Shown in pieces: positions 1-5,498 of a stretch of 10,596 nt of DNA. The first letter of the stretch is position 1. The number at the start of each line of letters is the position of its first letter. The notes under the pieces were generated by a model that saw nothing but the letters and a program-made list of their open reading frames with translations, was not told the DNA's origin and made no database searches. Position numbers and translations under genes: made by a program. Origin of the DNA: Candidatus Uhrbacteria bacterium (GTDB lineage Bacteria; Patescibacteriota; Patescibacteriia; UBA9934; GWF2-40-263); contig JABITQ010000084.1 in NCBI GenBank assembly GCA_018700535.1, forward strand, positions 1-10,596, written 5' to 3'.

Positions 1-531
1 GCAGGACTCATCAACTTTGTCGATTGGGCGCGCCCAGCAAAGCCTCTCCCCCTCCTCACACAAGCTGAGGGAATGGTTCAGGTTGAAACACTCGAAGCGA
101 TTACCAACTACACACAAACACTGATGACTCCTCCACAAGAAACCTTTGGCGCAGAGCTTTACGTCGCTGGCATTTACACCGAGGTAAACGATCTGCTGCC
201 ACAAAATACAGTCGCGCTCGTCTACACCAAGGACAACTGGCGCTTTATTGAAATCGACTACAAACCCATCACACTAGAAGAGCACCTCTCAACCAGCCGC
301 GGTTTTGACCCAACAGAAGTCGTACTCACACCAGAAGTCACAGGCACCCTCATCACCCTCGACCACACCCCACGATGCATCGAGCCTGTCGACGACCGGT
401 TTCCAGGCAAATGTGAAATCTCAACTCAGCTCTCTTTTGAGCTAGATGGCACAACGATCACAATCTCAGCTGACGGGACGCACGCAACAGAGGGTGAGCT
501 GATTGAGATCGGGAGGTCGATAATTGAGTAG
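1..531 (+). CDS. 3' part of a secreted/surface protein of unknown function (5' end outside window)
   Basis: The frame is open from base 1 with no stop, so the first internal ATG (base 73) is probably not the start and the gene is cut by the window edge; 176 residues are visible, ending on TAG. No SD is seen before base 73. The visible part reads as beta-rich: alternating hydrophobic strands, then an aromatic block (VYTKDNWRFIEI) around residues 75-86, two cysteines near residues 126 and 138 that could form a disulfide, and a C-terminal helix with TEGELIEIGRSI. The order strand-aromatic-strand followed by an 'EELIEIAxSI'-like terminal helix resembles DUF4367-type domains of exported proteins, but this is a resemblance by eye only. 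There is no terminator after the stop; the next promoter follows within 10 bases. Confidence 0.7.
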   Translation, partial: AGLINFVDWARPAKPLPLLTQAEGMVQVETLEAITNYTQTLMTPPQETFGAELYVAGIYTEVNDLLPQNTVALVYTKDNWRFIEIDYKPITLEEHLSTSRGFDPTEVVLTPEVTGTLITLDHTPRCIEPVDDRFPGKCEISTQLSFELDGTTITISADGTHATEGELIEIGRSIIE

Positions 532-538
532 GTGGTGA

Positions 539-566
539 TTGACAAAACTAAGAAAAGACTTAAGCT
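539..566 (+). promoter_or_regulatory. Promoter of the 59-aa protein gene
   Basis: Perfect -35 TTGACA at 539-544, 16-bp spacer, and a weak -10 TAAGCT at 561-566. The weak -10 resembles the TAAGGT used in the four-gene array. The predicted transcript would begin at about 573, which is the first base of the hairpin described next. Confidence 0.55.
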
Positions 567-571
567 ATGAA

Positions 572-600
572 CAAATATGAGGATCTTTCCTTCATATTTG
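572..600 (+). promoter_or_regulatory. 5' UTR hairpin at the predicted transcript start
   Basis: CAAATATGA (572-580) pairs perfectly with TCATATTTG (592-600). The loop can add a GGA/TCC inner helix past a one-base bulge. It sits at the predicted 5' end of the mRNA, about 33 bases before the start codon and clear of the SD, so it may stabilise the transcript. No known riboswitch class is recognised. Confidence 0.5.
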
Positions 601-633
601 CATGAAGCTAAGATAATCAATAGGGAGTCTCTC

Positions 634-813
634 ATGGGAATCATCGTAGCCGCACTTGTTGCCCTTGGTGTAGTAGGTGCTGGCTCAGCAGCTGGCGAGA
701 AAGAGAGGGAAAAGAAAAAAGACGAAAACTCTGGTTGGCCAGACGATTACCCCAACCGGCACCCCCACAAACAAGGCAACAGACGCAGCATTGGACCAGC
801 TCACAAGAGGTAG
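634..813 (+). CDS. Small single-helix membrane protein, 59 aa, unknown function
   Basis: The start at 634 is chosen because AGGGAG (617-622 region) lies directly upstream and the frame then opens with a continuous Gly/Ala/Val-rich helix (residues 2-21, MGIIVAALVALGVVGAG and on). The helix is followed by a strongly charged Lys/Glu/Asp stretch (22-31) and a basic His/Pro/Arg-rich tail. An in-frame ATG at 577 lies inside the 5' UTR hairpin and is unlikely. The gene has its own promoter, 5' hairpin, SD and terminator, which is good support for a real short gene. A glycine-rich helix plus charged tail is compatible with a small membrane-active peptide or an assembly partner of the next gene's membrane protein; neither is shown. 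I do not recognise the family. Confidence 0.6.
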   Translation: MGIIVAALVALGVVGAGSAAGEKEREKKKDENSGWPDDYPNRHPHKQGNRRSIGPAHKR

Positions 814-824
814 TCCACCTTACG

Positions 825-858
825 AAGCGTTCGCAATGCGGACGCTTATTCTAATTAC
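825..858 (+). terminator. Probable intrinsic terminator after the 59-aa gene
   Basis: AAGCGTTCGC (825-834) pairs with GCGGACGCTT (838-847) over 10 bp including one T-G pair, with a 3-base loop AAT. It is followed by the AT-rich but T-poor TATTCTAATT. It lies 11 bases after the stop codon. The tail is weak, so termination may be partial. Confidence 0.5.
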
Positions 859-896
859 AAATTACTTATTGCATTCCCGCAAGAACGACACCAATC

Positions 897-925
897 TTGA
901 CAAAGCCCCCACAAAACACTATTCT
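897..925 (+). promoter_or_regulatory. Promoter of the ExbB-like gene
   Basis: Perfect -35 TTGACA (897-902), a 17-bp spacer, and -10 TATTCT (920-925). The transcript should start near 932. A 6-bp hairpin, TGTCAT (930-935) / ATGACA (939-944) with loop TTC, sits at that start, mirroring the arrangement at the 59-aa gene. Confidence 0.65.
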
Positions 926-962
926 CCACTGTCATTTCATGACAAGACTATAGGGAGAATAA

Positions 963-1535
963 GTGCTCATTAAGTCCATTATTATCGGAGTTGTCACGAC
1001 AATGATCTGTCTGGCCTTGATCGAACGATTGATCAAGACAAACAAGTCGTCCGCTGGAAACTTCGTGACTCAAGTTGTGCGTGCGCTATCGAACGGGAGA
1101 GTTCAGCGATCGATCGCGATGTGTGAAAGAAGTTCAACGTCGATCTTTTCGCAATACGCCCTCAAACTCCTCAAGCTCGACGACCACCCTTCGGTGCTCG
1201 ACGCGCTGGTGATTGAAGGACAACAGATGATTAGAGAGGAGATCAAAAAGACAAAGCTGGCAAGAAGACTCAATCTGCTCGCCTACATCCCTCTGACAGC
1301 CCCTTACGCACTAATGATCGCATCAGGACAAATAGAGTCCTGGAAAGTGACCGCGGTGTTGTTTGTCAGCTGGATCGTGATCACGTCACTTACAGTGATC
1401 TGCTATTTCCTCGCAGAGACATTCATCGACCGCCTCGAGAAGGACATCATGAACCTACCGGCATTCCGGCACCTGTTCGATCAGTACGCTGATCTGATCG
1501 CCGCAGACCGAGAAGCATACAGCCGCATGCACTAA
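963..1535 (+). CDS. Three-helix membrane protein with ExbB/TolQ/MotA-like topology
   Basis: 190 aa. The GTG start is supported by AGGGAG five bases upstream (952-957) and a good promoter. One N-terminal helix (about residues 3-21) is followed by a cytoplasmic stretch of about 80 residues, two close helices (about 104-120 and 127-151), and a 40-residue charged tail. This order, with the motif 'NGRVQRSIAMCERSS' (44-58) and a Glu-rich amphipathic helix just before helix 2, recalls MotA/TolQ/ExbB proton-channel proteins, which power surface processes using a small partner. The usual Pro-Leu-Leu-Gly-Leu-Leu-Gly-Thr run of helix 2 is absent (here LTAPYALMIASG), so either it is a remote relative or the likeness is only topological. 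No ExbD/TolR-type partner is present in this window. Confidence 0.75.
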   Translation: MLIKSIIIGVVTTMICLALIERLIKTNKSSAGNFVTQVVRALSNGRVQRSIAMCERSSTSIFSQYALKLLKLDDHPSVLDALVIEGQQMIREEIKKTKLARRLNLLAYIPLTAPYALMIASGQIESWKVTAVLFVSWIVITSLTVICYFLAETFIDRLEKDIMNLPAFRHLFDQYADLIAADREAYSRMH

Positions 1536-1540
1536 CGAAA

Positions 1541-1597
1541 CGCCCACCAAGAAACAGAGTTGCCCCTCGACTCATCTTGATGGGCGCTCTTTTTTTA
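1541..1597 (+). terminator. Intrinsic terminator after the ExbB-like gene
   Basis: CGCCCACCAAGA (1541-1552) pairs with TCTTGATGGGCG (1575-1586) over 12 positions with one C-A mismatch. A 22-base loop separates the arms, and CTC plus a run of T (1590-1597) follows. Confidence 0.8.
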
Positions 1598-1662
1598 TTA
1601 AGCAAATAAATGCTCTAAAAAACGAAGCTCTCTCAACCAATGCCTCAAATTGTAAAACCATG

Positions 1663-1668
1663 TATACT
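1663..1668 (+). promoter_or_regulatory. -10 element placing the transcript start at the start codon
   Basis: TATACT matches the -10 consensus in five of six positions. No convincing -35 is seen. A transcript from it would begin near 1675, three bases before the ATG at 1678, which implies a leaderless mRNA. Confidence 0.45.
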
Positions 1669-1677
1669 TGCACTCAT

Positions 1678-2220
1678 ATGAATGAACGAGCACCAACAGT
1701 CAATCCTCGCGAATCAGAACCTACAGCTGGTTATACAGAGACTTCTCCAGAATTTGTTGCAAAAGCTATTGAGATTGCGACGACTTCCATTGGTGAAAAT
1801 GGCATTGGTCCATGGCGAACAGCTCTAAGAGAGTTTGAAACTGGAGACCAGAATGCGTTGAGTGTGTTTGGGTTAACTGACAGCGGATGGACCCAAGAGG
1901 CACAACGATTATTAGTTAGAGAAGTTGAAAAGTCTCAATCTTTAGGCTACGAACTAACACAGTTTAGAGATCTTCTTCAAAAAGAACCTGTTGTCACTCA
2001 CACAAATGACAGCTCAAAAAATAGTTTGACAGATGGCCCCTCAAGAGATGACGCTTGGATCGATGTTGGCCTTCAAAATGGAAAGGGGATTCAAATTCGT
2101 TTCGATGCAGAAAAACAAGTTTTCATAGCTTCATCGGGAGGAAGAGAAATCTACGCGGAAGGATCGCAAGATCTTATCCTCGAGTTTCTAGCGAGAGAAA
2201 TGGAGACACCGGTAAAATAA
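1678..2220 (+). CDS. Unrecognised cytoplasmic protein, 180 aa
   Basis: An ATG at 1660 is in frame but lies upstream of or inside the -10 TATACT, so the ATG at 1678 in the CATATG context is preferred. There is no SD. After a polar, Pro/Glu/Thr-rich N-terminus (1-20), residues 25-105 look helical with WRTALREFETGDQNALS near 46-62. A Ser/Asn/Asp-rich linker (about 106-125) leads to a C-terminal beta-type segment (about 128-165, with DVGLQNGKGIQIRFD and ASSGGREIY) and a final amphipathic helix. There is no signal peptide or membrane helix. Base composition is more AT-rich than the neighbouring array. The gene converges on the array and ends 33 bases before the shared hairpin at 2254-2277. No family recognised. 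Confidence 0.75.
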   Translation: MNERAPTVNPRESEPTAGYTETSPEFVAKAIEIATTSIGENGIGPWRTALREFETGDQNALSVFGLTDSGWTQEAQRLLVREVEKSQSLGYELTQFRDLLQKEPVVTHTNDSSKNSLTDGPSRDDAWIDVGLQNGKGIQIRFDAEKQVFIASSGGREIYAEGSQDLILEFLAREMETPVK

Positions 2221-2253
2221 AGTTCAACCAATCATAAACCTAACAAACAAAAG

Positions 2254-2277
2254 AGCGATCTTCATTTGAAGATCGCT
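2254..2277 (-). terminator. Terminator of array unit 1 (possibly bidirectional)
   Basis: A perfect 10-bp stem AGCGATCTTC / GAAGATCGCT with a 4-base loop. Read on the minus strand it is followed by CTTTTGTTTG, a reasonable T-tract for array unit 1. On the plus strand it is followed by TTTCGTCGTT, so it may also weakly end the convergent gene at 1678-2220. Confidence 0.75.
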
Positions 2278-2287
2278 TTCGTCGTTA

Positions 2288-2304
2288 TTGGCTTGTTCAG
2301 CCAA
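2288..2304 (-). promoter_or_regulatory. Stop-codon stem-loop of array unit 1
   Basis: TTGGCT / AGCCAA, 6-bp stem with loop GAACA on the minus strand. The TGA stop (2297-2299) spans the stem-loop junction. The element recurs at the same place in all four units. Confidence 0.5.
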
Positions 2305-3001
2305 CTTGTCTTGGCACTTGATCAGCACCAAGTGTTTCCCCAGGAGGTTTGCTGAAGATCTTCAACCTCCCATCTGGAGGAATGGCGCGACCGTCGATGA
2401 CAACATCTCCAAGATGCAGTTCGTCATGATGAACCATATCATCGTGACACACACCGCTCATAAGCTGCAGACCACCCTGAGCAGTCTGATACATGACAGA
2501 GCTTCGTATGGACAAGAAATGACCATCGCCATCATGCAATCTTCCACCGCAAGAGCAGCGATTTCCACGACTCAACTTTCGCCAGAAGATCAGTAAGTCC
2601 TGCACGCTCACACTTGCAGGAGTGATCGGATCTGCAAGAAGCTCTGAGCCACCAGTCAGCACAGCACCTTCTTCTGCACTCCACCTACGAAGGCGCACCT
2701 GACCTGAGTCGGCACGATCGAGGCACCACCACTCTCCATCGGGTTCAAAGTCACCAGACTCCGAAAACCCACTGAACAACGTGGGGTGAATCAACGCCAT
2801 GTCGTTGTGTGTAGAGTCTGAATGAGGCGGACCATCTTCACCACCGACCTGATGAACCACCAATCCAACCCCAATTGGATAGCCCGTTCCCTCCTCGCGC
2901 AACTGAACTACAGGGCCAAAAAATGACCGCTGTTCTCTCGCCGGAAACAAGTCCAGCGCAATCTGCTGCACCTCAGTATCCGAAGAAACATCATGATACA
3001 T
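2297..3001 (-). CDS. Array unit 1: unrecognised Cys-containing cytoplasmic protein, 234 aa
   Basis: The start is set at 3001 because GAGGGG lies just upstream and the corresponding ATG is common to all four paralogues. The 20 in-frame codons further upstream contain the promoter and are not coding. There is no signal peptide or membrane helix. The predicted fold is mixed beta/alpha. Family landmarks: ..GxGLVVxQV (44-52), WWCLDR (91-96), QVRLRRW (101-107), CSC (149-151), Cys185 followed by His186, and VIDGRAIPP (201-209). Cys93, 149, 151 and 185 are shared by all four members, and H161 also occurs in units 2 and 3, so a metal site is possible. Hand alignment to unit 2 gives about 93 identical of the first 210 positions with no gaps. 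The C-terminal 20-25 residues are unconserved. I do not know this family; no enzymatic function is assigned. Confidence 0.8.
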   Translation of the reverse strand: MYHDVSSDTEVQQIALDLFPAREQRSFFGPVVQLREEGTGYPIGVGLVVHQVGGEDGPPHSDSTHNDMALIHPTLFSGFSESGDFEPDGEWWCLDRADSGQVRLRRWSAEEGAVLTGGSELLADPITPASVSVQDLLIFWRKLSRGNRCSCGGRLHDGDGHFLSIRSSVMYQTAQGGLQLMSGVCHDDMVHHDELHLGDVVIDGRAIPPDGRLKIFSKPPGETLGADQVPRQVG

Positions 3002-3029
3002 GCCTACCCCTCTGTTAGTTGGCAACGAG

Positions 3030-3058
3030 ACCTTACAAACCCCAATGCAACCCGTCAA
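3030..3058 (-). promoter_or_regulatory. Promoter of array unit 1
   Basis: On the minus strand: -35 TTGACG (3053-3058), exactly 17 bp, -10 TAAGGT (3030-3035). The leader is about 20 bases and carries AGAGGGG before the ATG. The T-tract of the unit 2 terminator runs directly into this -35. Confidence 0.7.
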
Positions 3059-3064
3059 CAAAAT

Positions 3065-3088
3065 AGCGACCTTTTTTCAAAGATCGCT
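3065..3088 (-). terminator. Terminator of array unit 2
   Basis: Minus-strand RNA reads AGCGATCTTT, loop GAAA, AAAGGTCGCT, then ATTTTG. One pair is a U-G wobble only when read on the minus strand; on the plus strand it would be an A-C mismatch. This indicates that pairing is kept for minus-strand transcripts. Confidence 0.8.
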
Positions 3089-3100
3089 TTCGTCGTTGCT

Positions 3101-3113
3101 GGCTTGTTCAGCC
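3101..3113 (-). promoter_or_regulatory. Stop-codon stem-loop of array unit 2
   Basis: GGCT / AGCC, 4-bp stem with loop GAACA. This is the shortest of the four copies. Here the stop (TAG, 3113-3115) is immediately 5' of the loop rather than inside it. Confidence 0.4.
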
Positions 3114-3811
3114 TACCTGCCTGGCCTCAGCGCAGAGAGAACCATCTCTGAAGGAATCTGTTCGTACATCTGCACCCTTCCAAATGGCGGAATAGCACGA
3201 CCATCGATGACAGCATCTGATCGCTTCATTTCACCACGGTGAACTTTTTGATCGAAACACGTAGCACTCATCAAGCCCCACCTACCACTCCGACCGCGGA
3301 ACAAGACAGACGTCTCGACAGCTAGAGAATGATGATGTTCAACCCCAGCGATCCCACCGCACATGCAGTAAGTCTCATCGCGCAATTTTCGCATGAAGAG
3401 AATGAAGTGCTCCACAGACACAGACGCAAGCTCGAGAGGATGCGCAAGAGCCGTTGGACCATCTTCTAGCACACCACCCTTGTCTGCATCCCATCTGCGA
3501 AGCCGCGCCTGACCGGATTCGGCACGATCGAGGCACCACCATGCTCCATCAAACTGGAAATCACCAGAAGATGGAAACTTTCTGAACAACACAAGGTGCA
3601 TCAGTACAAGATTGAAATCTCCAGCACCTTGAGGAGATGATTCATCCACCTCACGAACCTGTGGCACCACCAATCCAACACCAACCTGTTGGCCAGTTTC
3701 TCGAGAGACTAATCGGCGCACTCTTCCACGATACGATCCTTTCATTCCGACAGGAAGCGCGTCTTCTGTAATCTGACGCACCTCATCTCTCAGAGATATA
3801 AAATAACCCAT
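3113..3811 (-). CDS. Array unit 2: paralogue, 232 aa
   Basis: Start at 3811, preceded by AGAGGAG five bases upstream. It has the same residue numbering as units 1 and 3 throughout the shared 210 positions: WWCLDR 91-96, ARLRRW 102-107, CMC 149-151, Cys185, His191, VIDGRAIPP 201-209. A His triplet at 159-161 follows the CxC pair, the most His-rich version of the putative metal site. It differs from the others near residue 20 (ALP for LFP) and in a basic run RGRVRRL (28-34). The tail (after 210) is unrelated in sequence to the other units. It has its own promoter, SD, stop hairpin and terminator, so it can be expressed independently. No function assigned. Confidence 0.8.
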   Translation of the reverse strand: MGYFISLRDEVRQITEDALPVGMKGSYRGRVRRLVSRETGQQVGVGLVVPQVREVDESSPQGAGDFNLVLMHLVLFRKFPSSGDFQFDGAWWCLDRAESGQARLRRWDADKGGVLEDGPTALAHPLELASVSVEHFILFMRKLRDETYCMCGGIAGVEHHHSLAVETSVLFRGRSGRWGLMSATCFDQKVHRGEMKRSDAVIDGRAIPPFGRVQMYEQIPSEMVLSALRPGR

Positions 3812-3839
3812 ACCTACTCCTCTTGTATTTGGCATCCAG

Positions 3840-3868
3840 ACCTTACAAATCCACACGGACCCCGTCAA
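3840..3868 (-). promoter_or_regulatory. Promoter of array unit 2
   Basis: Minus strand -35 TTGACG (3863-3868), 17 bp, -10 TAAGGT (3840-3845). From the -10 to the ATG the leader is almost identical to that of unit 3 (GGTCTGGATGCCAAATACAA). Unlike the other junctions, 32 bases separate it from the preceding terminator stem. Confidence 0.7.
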
Positions 3869-3900
3869 CTAAATACATACTTTTCTCCCTCAAACAAAAT

Positions 3901-3925
3901 AGCGATCTTCATGATGAAGATCGCT
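3901..3925 (-). terminator. Terminator of array unit 3
   Basis: Perfect 10-bp stem AGCGATCTTC / GAAGATCGCT with a 5-base loop. On the minus strand it is followed by ATTTTGTTTG. Confidence 0.8.
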
Positions 3926-3934
3926 TTCGTCGTT

Positions 3935-3953
3935 GTCGGCTTATCCAGCCGAC
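3935..3953 (-). promoter_or_regulatory. Stop-codon stem-loop of array unit 3
   Basis: GTCGGCT / AGCCGAC, 7-bp stem with loop GGATA. The TAA stop (3941-3943) overlaps the loop edge. Compared with unit 1 the outer T-A pair has become a C-G pair, a paired change that keeps the helix. Confidence 0.5.
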
Positions 3954-4648
3954 TGTTGTCGCTCCTTCTCATCGGCGATGATCTGAATGGGAGCCCTGTC
4001 GAGCACCTCCACCCTTCCGTGAACAGGGATGGTGCGACCGTCGACAACCACATCTGATCGTTTCAGTTCACTGCGGTGAACTTGTAGATCAAAACATGAA
4101 CCATTCACCAACCTGTTGACACCCTGCAAATCTCGCCACATGACTGCGTTTTGAGAAATCAAACTGTGAGAATGATCTCTGGATTTGCTTCCGTCACACT
4201 TGCATGTCGTTGCGTCACTCAGCATTACCCAGAAAGCATACAGGTCCTCTGTACGCACAGAAGTCAGACTGACTGGTTGTGCAAGAACCAATGGACCTTC
4301 CTTCACAACCTTTCCTTCGTCTACATTCCACCTGCGGAGACGTACCTGACTCGAGCTAGTACGATCTATGCACCACCACCTGCCATCAGCATCATACTCT
4401 CCAAAAGGTCCGAACGGATTAAACAACGCGGGGTGCATCAACACAGTGCCCCTAAGTTCAGAATCGAGATGAGACAGCTCATCCTTTTCACCAACCTGCT
4501 GAACCACAAGTCCAGTACCCATATGCCGCCCAGTCACCTCCTCAACCAAGCAAACCACTGACCCACGGAATGACCGACACCTTCTGACAGGAAACAAACC
4601 TAGCGCAACCTGCAACACCACAGCTTTTGAAGAAACGATATAGTTCAT
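3941..4648 (-). CDS. Array unit 3: paralogue, 235 aa
   Basis: Start at 4648, with AAAGGAG five bases upstream, the best SD of the array. Landmarks fall at the same positions as in units 1 and 2: GTGLVVQQV 44-52, WWCIDR 91-96, QVRLRRW 101-107, CKC 149-151, His159 and His161, Cys185, His191, VVDGRTIP 201-208. It has two further cysteines (24 and 33) not found in the others. It carries the longest and most charged C-terminal tail (DEKERQQ near 226-232). No signal peptide or membrane segment is seen. Cellular location is inferred to be cytoplasmic, consistent with several reduced cysteines. Its role is unknown. Confidence 0.8.
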   Translation of the reverse strand: MNYIVSSKAVVLQVALGLFPVRRCRSFRGSVVCLVEEVTGRHMGTGLVVQQVGEKDELSHLDSELRGTVLMHPALFNPFGPFGEYDADGRWWCIDRTSSSQVRLRRWNVDEGKVVKEGPLVLAQPVSLTSVRTEDLYAFWVMLSDATTCKCDGSKSRDHSHSLISQNAVMWRDLQGVNRLVNGSCFDLQVHRSELKRSDVVVDGRTIPVHGRVEVLDRAPIQIIADEKERQQSAG

Positions 4649-4676
4649 GCCTACTCCTTTTGTATTTGGCATCCAG

Positions 4677-4705
4677 ACCTTACAAACCCTCACTAAGCCC
4701 GTCAA
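4677..4705 (-). promoter_or_regulatory. Promoter of array unit 3
   Basis: Minus strand -35 TTGACG (4700-4705), 17 bp, -10 TAAGGT (4677-4682). It begins seven bases after the unit 4 terminator stem, so that terminator's T-tract (GTTTTAG) abuts the -35. Confidence 0.7.
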
Positions 4706-4712
4706 CTAAAAC

Positions 4713-4736
4713 AGCGATCTTCATTTGAAGATCGCT
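4713..4736 (-). terminator. Terminator of array unit 4
   Basis: Perfect 10-bp stem AGCGATCTTC / GAAGATCGCT with loop AAAT on the minus strand, followed by GTTTTAG. Confidence 0.8.
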
Positions 4737-4748
4737 TTCGTCGTTGTT

Positions 4749-4761
4749 GGCTTGTTAAGCC
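4749..4761 (-). promoter_or_regulatory. Stop-codon stem-loop of array unit 4
   Basis: GGCT / AGCC, 4-bp stem with loop TAACA. The TAA stop (4755-4757) lies in the loop. Confidence 0.4.
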
Positions 4762-5441
4762 GAGTGGTCTTGATCAGTCTCATCAGAGGACTGATCAAAG
4801 GTCTCTACTTTTGAGTGTGGCATGATGGTGCGACCGTCAACGAGAACATCTGATGCTTTCAATTTACCAAGGCGAACTTTGGTATCAAAGCACTCTGTAT
4901 GCATCAATTGGTAATCACCTGCCAAGGTCCACAACAACACTGAGTTCTGAGGAGACAATATAGACAGGTGCGACAAAGTTGTTTCTCCATCACACCTGCA
5001 AATATGCACGTGTCTCAACTTTTCCCAAAAAACGTACAAACTCTCAACACACACCGAAGTGCATCCAGCTAGATTTGAGAGGATGATCCGATTCTCCAAC
5101 ACCCTTTCGTTCTCTGTGCTCCATCTACGCAGACGCACCTGCCTCAATCTAGATCGATCAAGACACCACCACATACCATTAGCAACATCCCTTCCAAAAG
5201 GCTCAAAAGACTCGAACAGCGTTGGGCTCCTCAACACCAAGCCGATCAGCTCTGCCCCTGACTCAGGTTTCACTCTTTCCTGATCAACCTGATTGACCAC
5301 CATCCCGATACCAGTGTGGCGCCTGGAGCCCTCTTGGAACAAATTCACCACTGGCCCACGAAATGATCGACGCAAATTGAGCGGAAACAAGTCCTGCGTA
5401 ACCGGCAGCACTTGAGTATGTGACGAAACCACGAAGTCCAT
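4755..5441 (-). CDS. Array unit 4: most diverged paralogue, 228 aa
   Basis: Start at 5441, with AAAGGAG five bases upstream. This is the first unit in the direction of transcription. It keeps GIGMVVNQV (44-52), WWCLDR (91-96), QVRLRRW (101-107), CRC (148-150), Cys184 and VDGRTI (201-206), but lies one residue short of the other three between 107 and 148. It lacks the His at position 191 (Arg instead) and has only one His (158) after the CxC pair. The tail is acidic and short (DETDQDHSA). Two extra Cys occur at 127 and 131. The reduced set of His suggests either a changed site or that the His residues are not ligands. It has its own promoter with the best -10 of the set. Function unknown. Confidence 0.8.
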   Translation of the reverse strand: MDFVVSSHTQVLPVTQDLFPLNLRRSFRGPVVNLFQEGSRRHTGIGMVVNQVDQERVKPESGAELIGLVLRSPTLFESFEPFGRDVANGMWWCLDRSRLRQVRLRRWSTENERVLENRIILSNLAGCTSVCVESLYVFWEKLRHVHICRCDGETTLSHLSILSPQNSVLLWTLAGDYQLMHTECFDTKVRLGKLKASDVLVDGRTIMPHSKVETFDQSSDETDQDHSA

Positions 5442-5469
5442 ACCTACTCCTTTATTAGTCGGCAACCTG

Positions 5470-5498
5470 ACAATACAAACCCCAACAAAACACGTCAA
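5470..5498 (-). promoter_or_regulatory. Promoter of array unit 4
   Basis: Minus strand -35 TTGACG (5493-5498), 17 bp, -10 TATTGT (5470-5475), closer to consensus than TAAGGT of units 1-3. The leader (GTTGCC.ACTAA) resembles that of unit 1 rather than units 2 and 3. Confidence 0.7.

Noticed and set aside
25..36. GC-rich palindrome TGGGCGCGCCCA
   Set aside because: It lies within an open coding frame at the window edge, with no repeat elsewhere in the window.
426..644. Minus-strand frame with a hydrophobic stretch
   Set aside because: It overlaps the antisense of a supported gene and the 5' hairpin of the next; no SD or promoter on that strand.
677..973. 98-aa plus-strand frame overlapping the 59-aa gene
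   Set aside because: It starts inside another gene without an SD, spans a terminator hairpin and the promoter of the next gene, and its composition is not protein-like.
3002..3061. Twenty extra in-frame codons upstream of the array starts
   Set aside because: They contain the promoter and the SD; the apparent peptide similarity among units there comes from conserved regulatory DNA.
4151..4561. 136-aa plus-strand frame inside array unit 3
   Set aside because: It is antisense to a paralogue conserved in four copies; the other copies do not keep an equivalent frame.
2254..4736. CRISPR-like repeats
   Set aside because: The repeats are 700-800 bp apart and are terminator hairpins at gene ends.
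2254..5498. Integron-like cassette array with attC sites
   Set aside because: Repeated 3' modules suggested it, but no paired attC core sites (RYYYAAC/GTTRRRY) or integrase were seen, and integron cassettes rarely each carry a promoter and intrinsic terminator.
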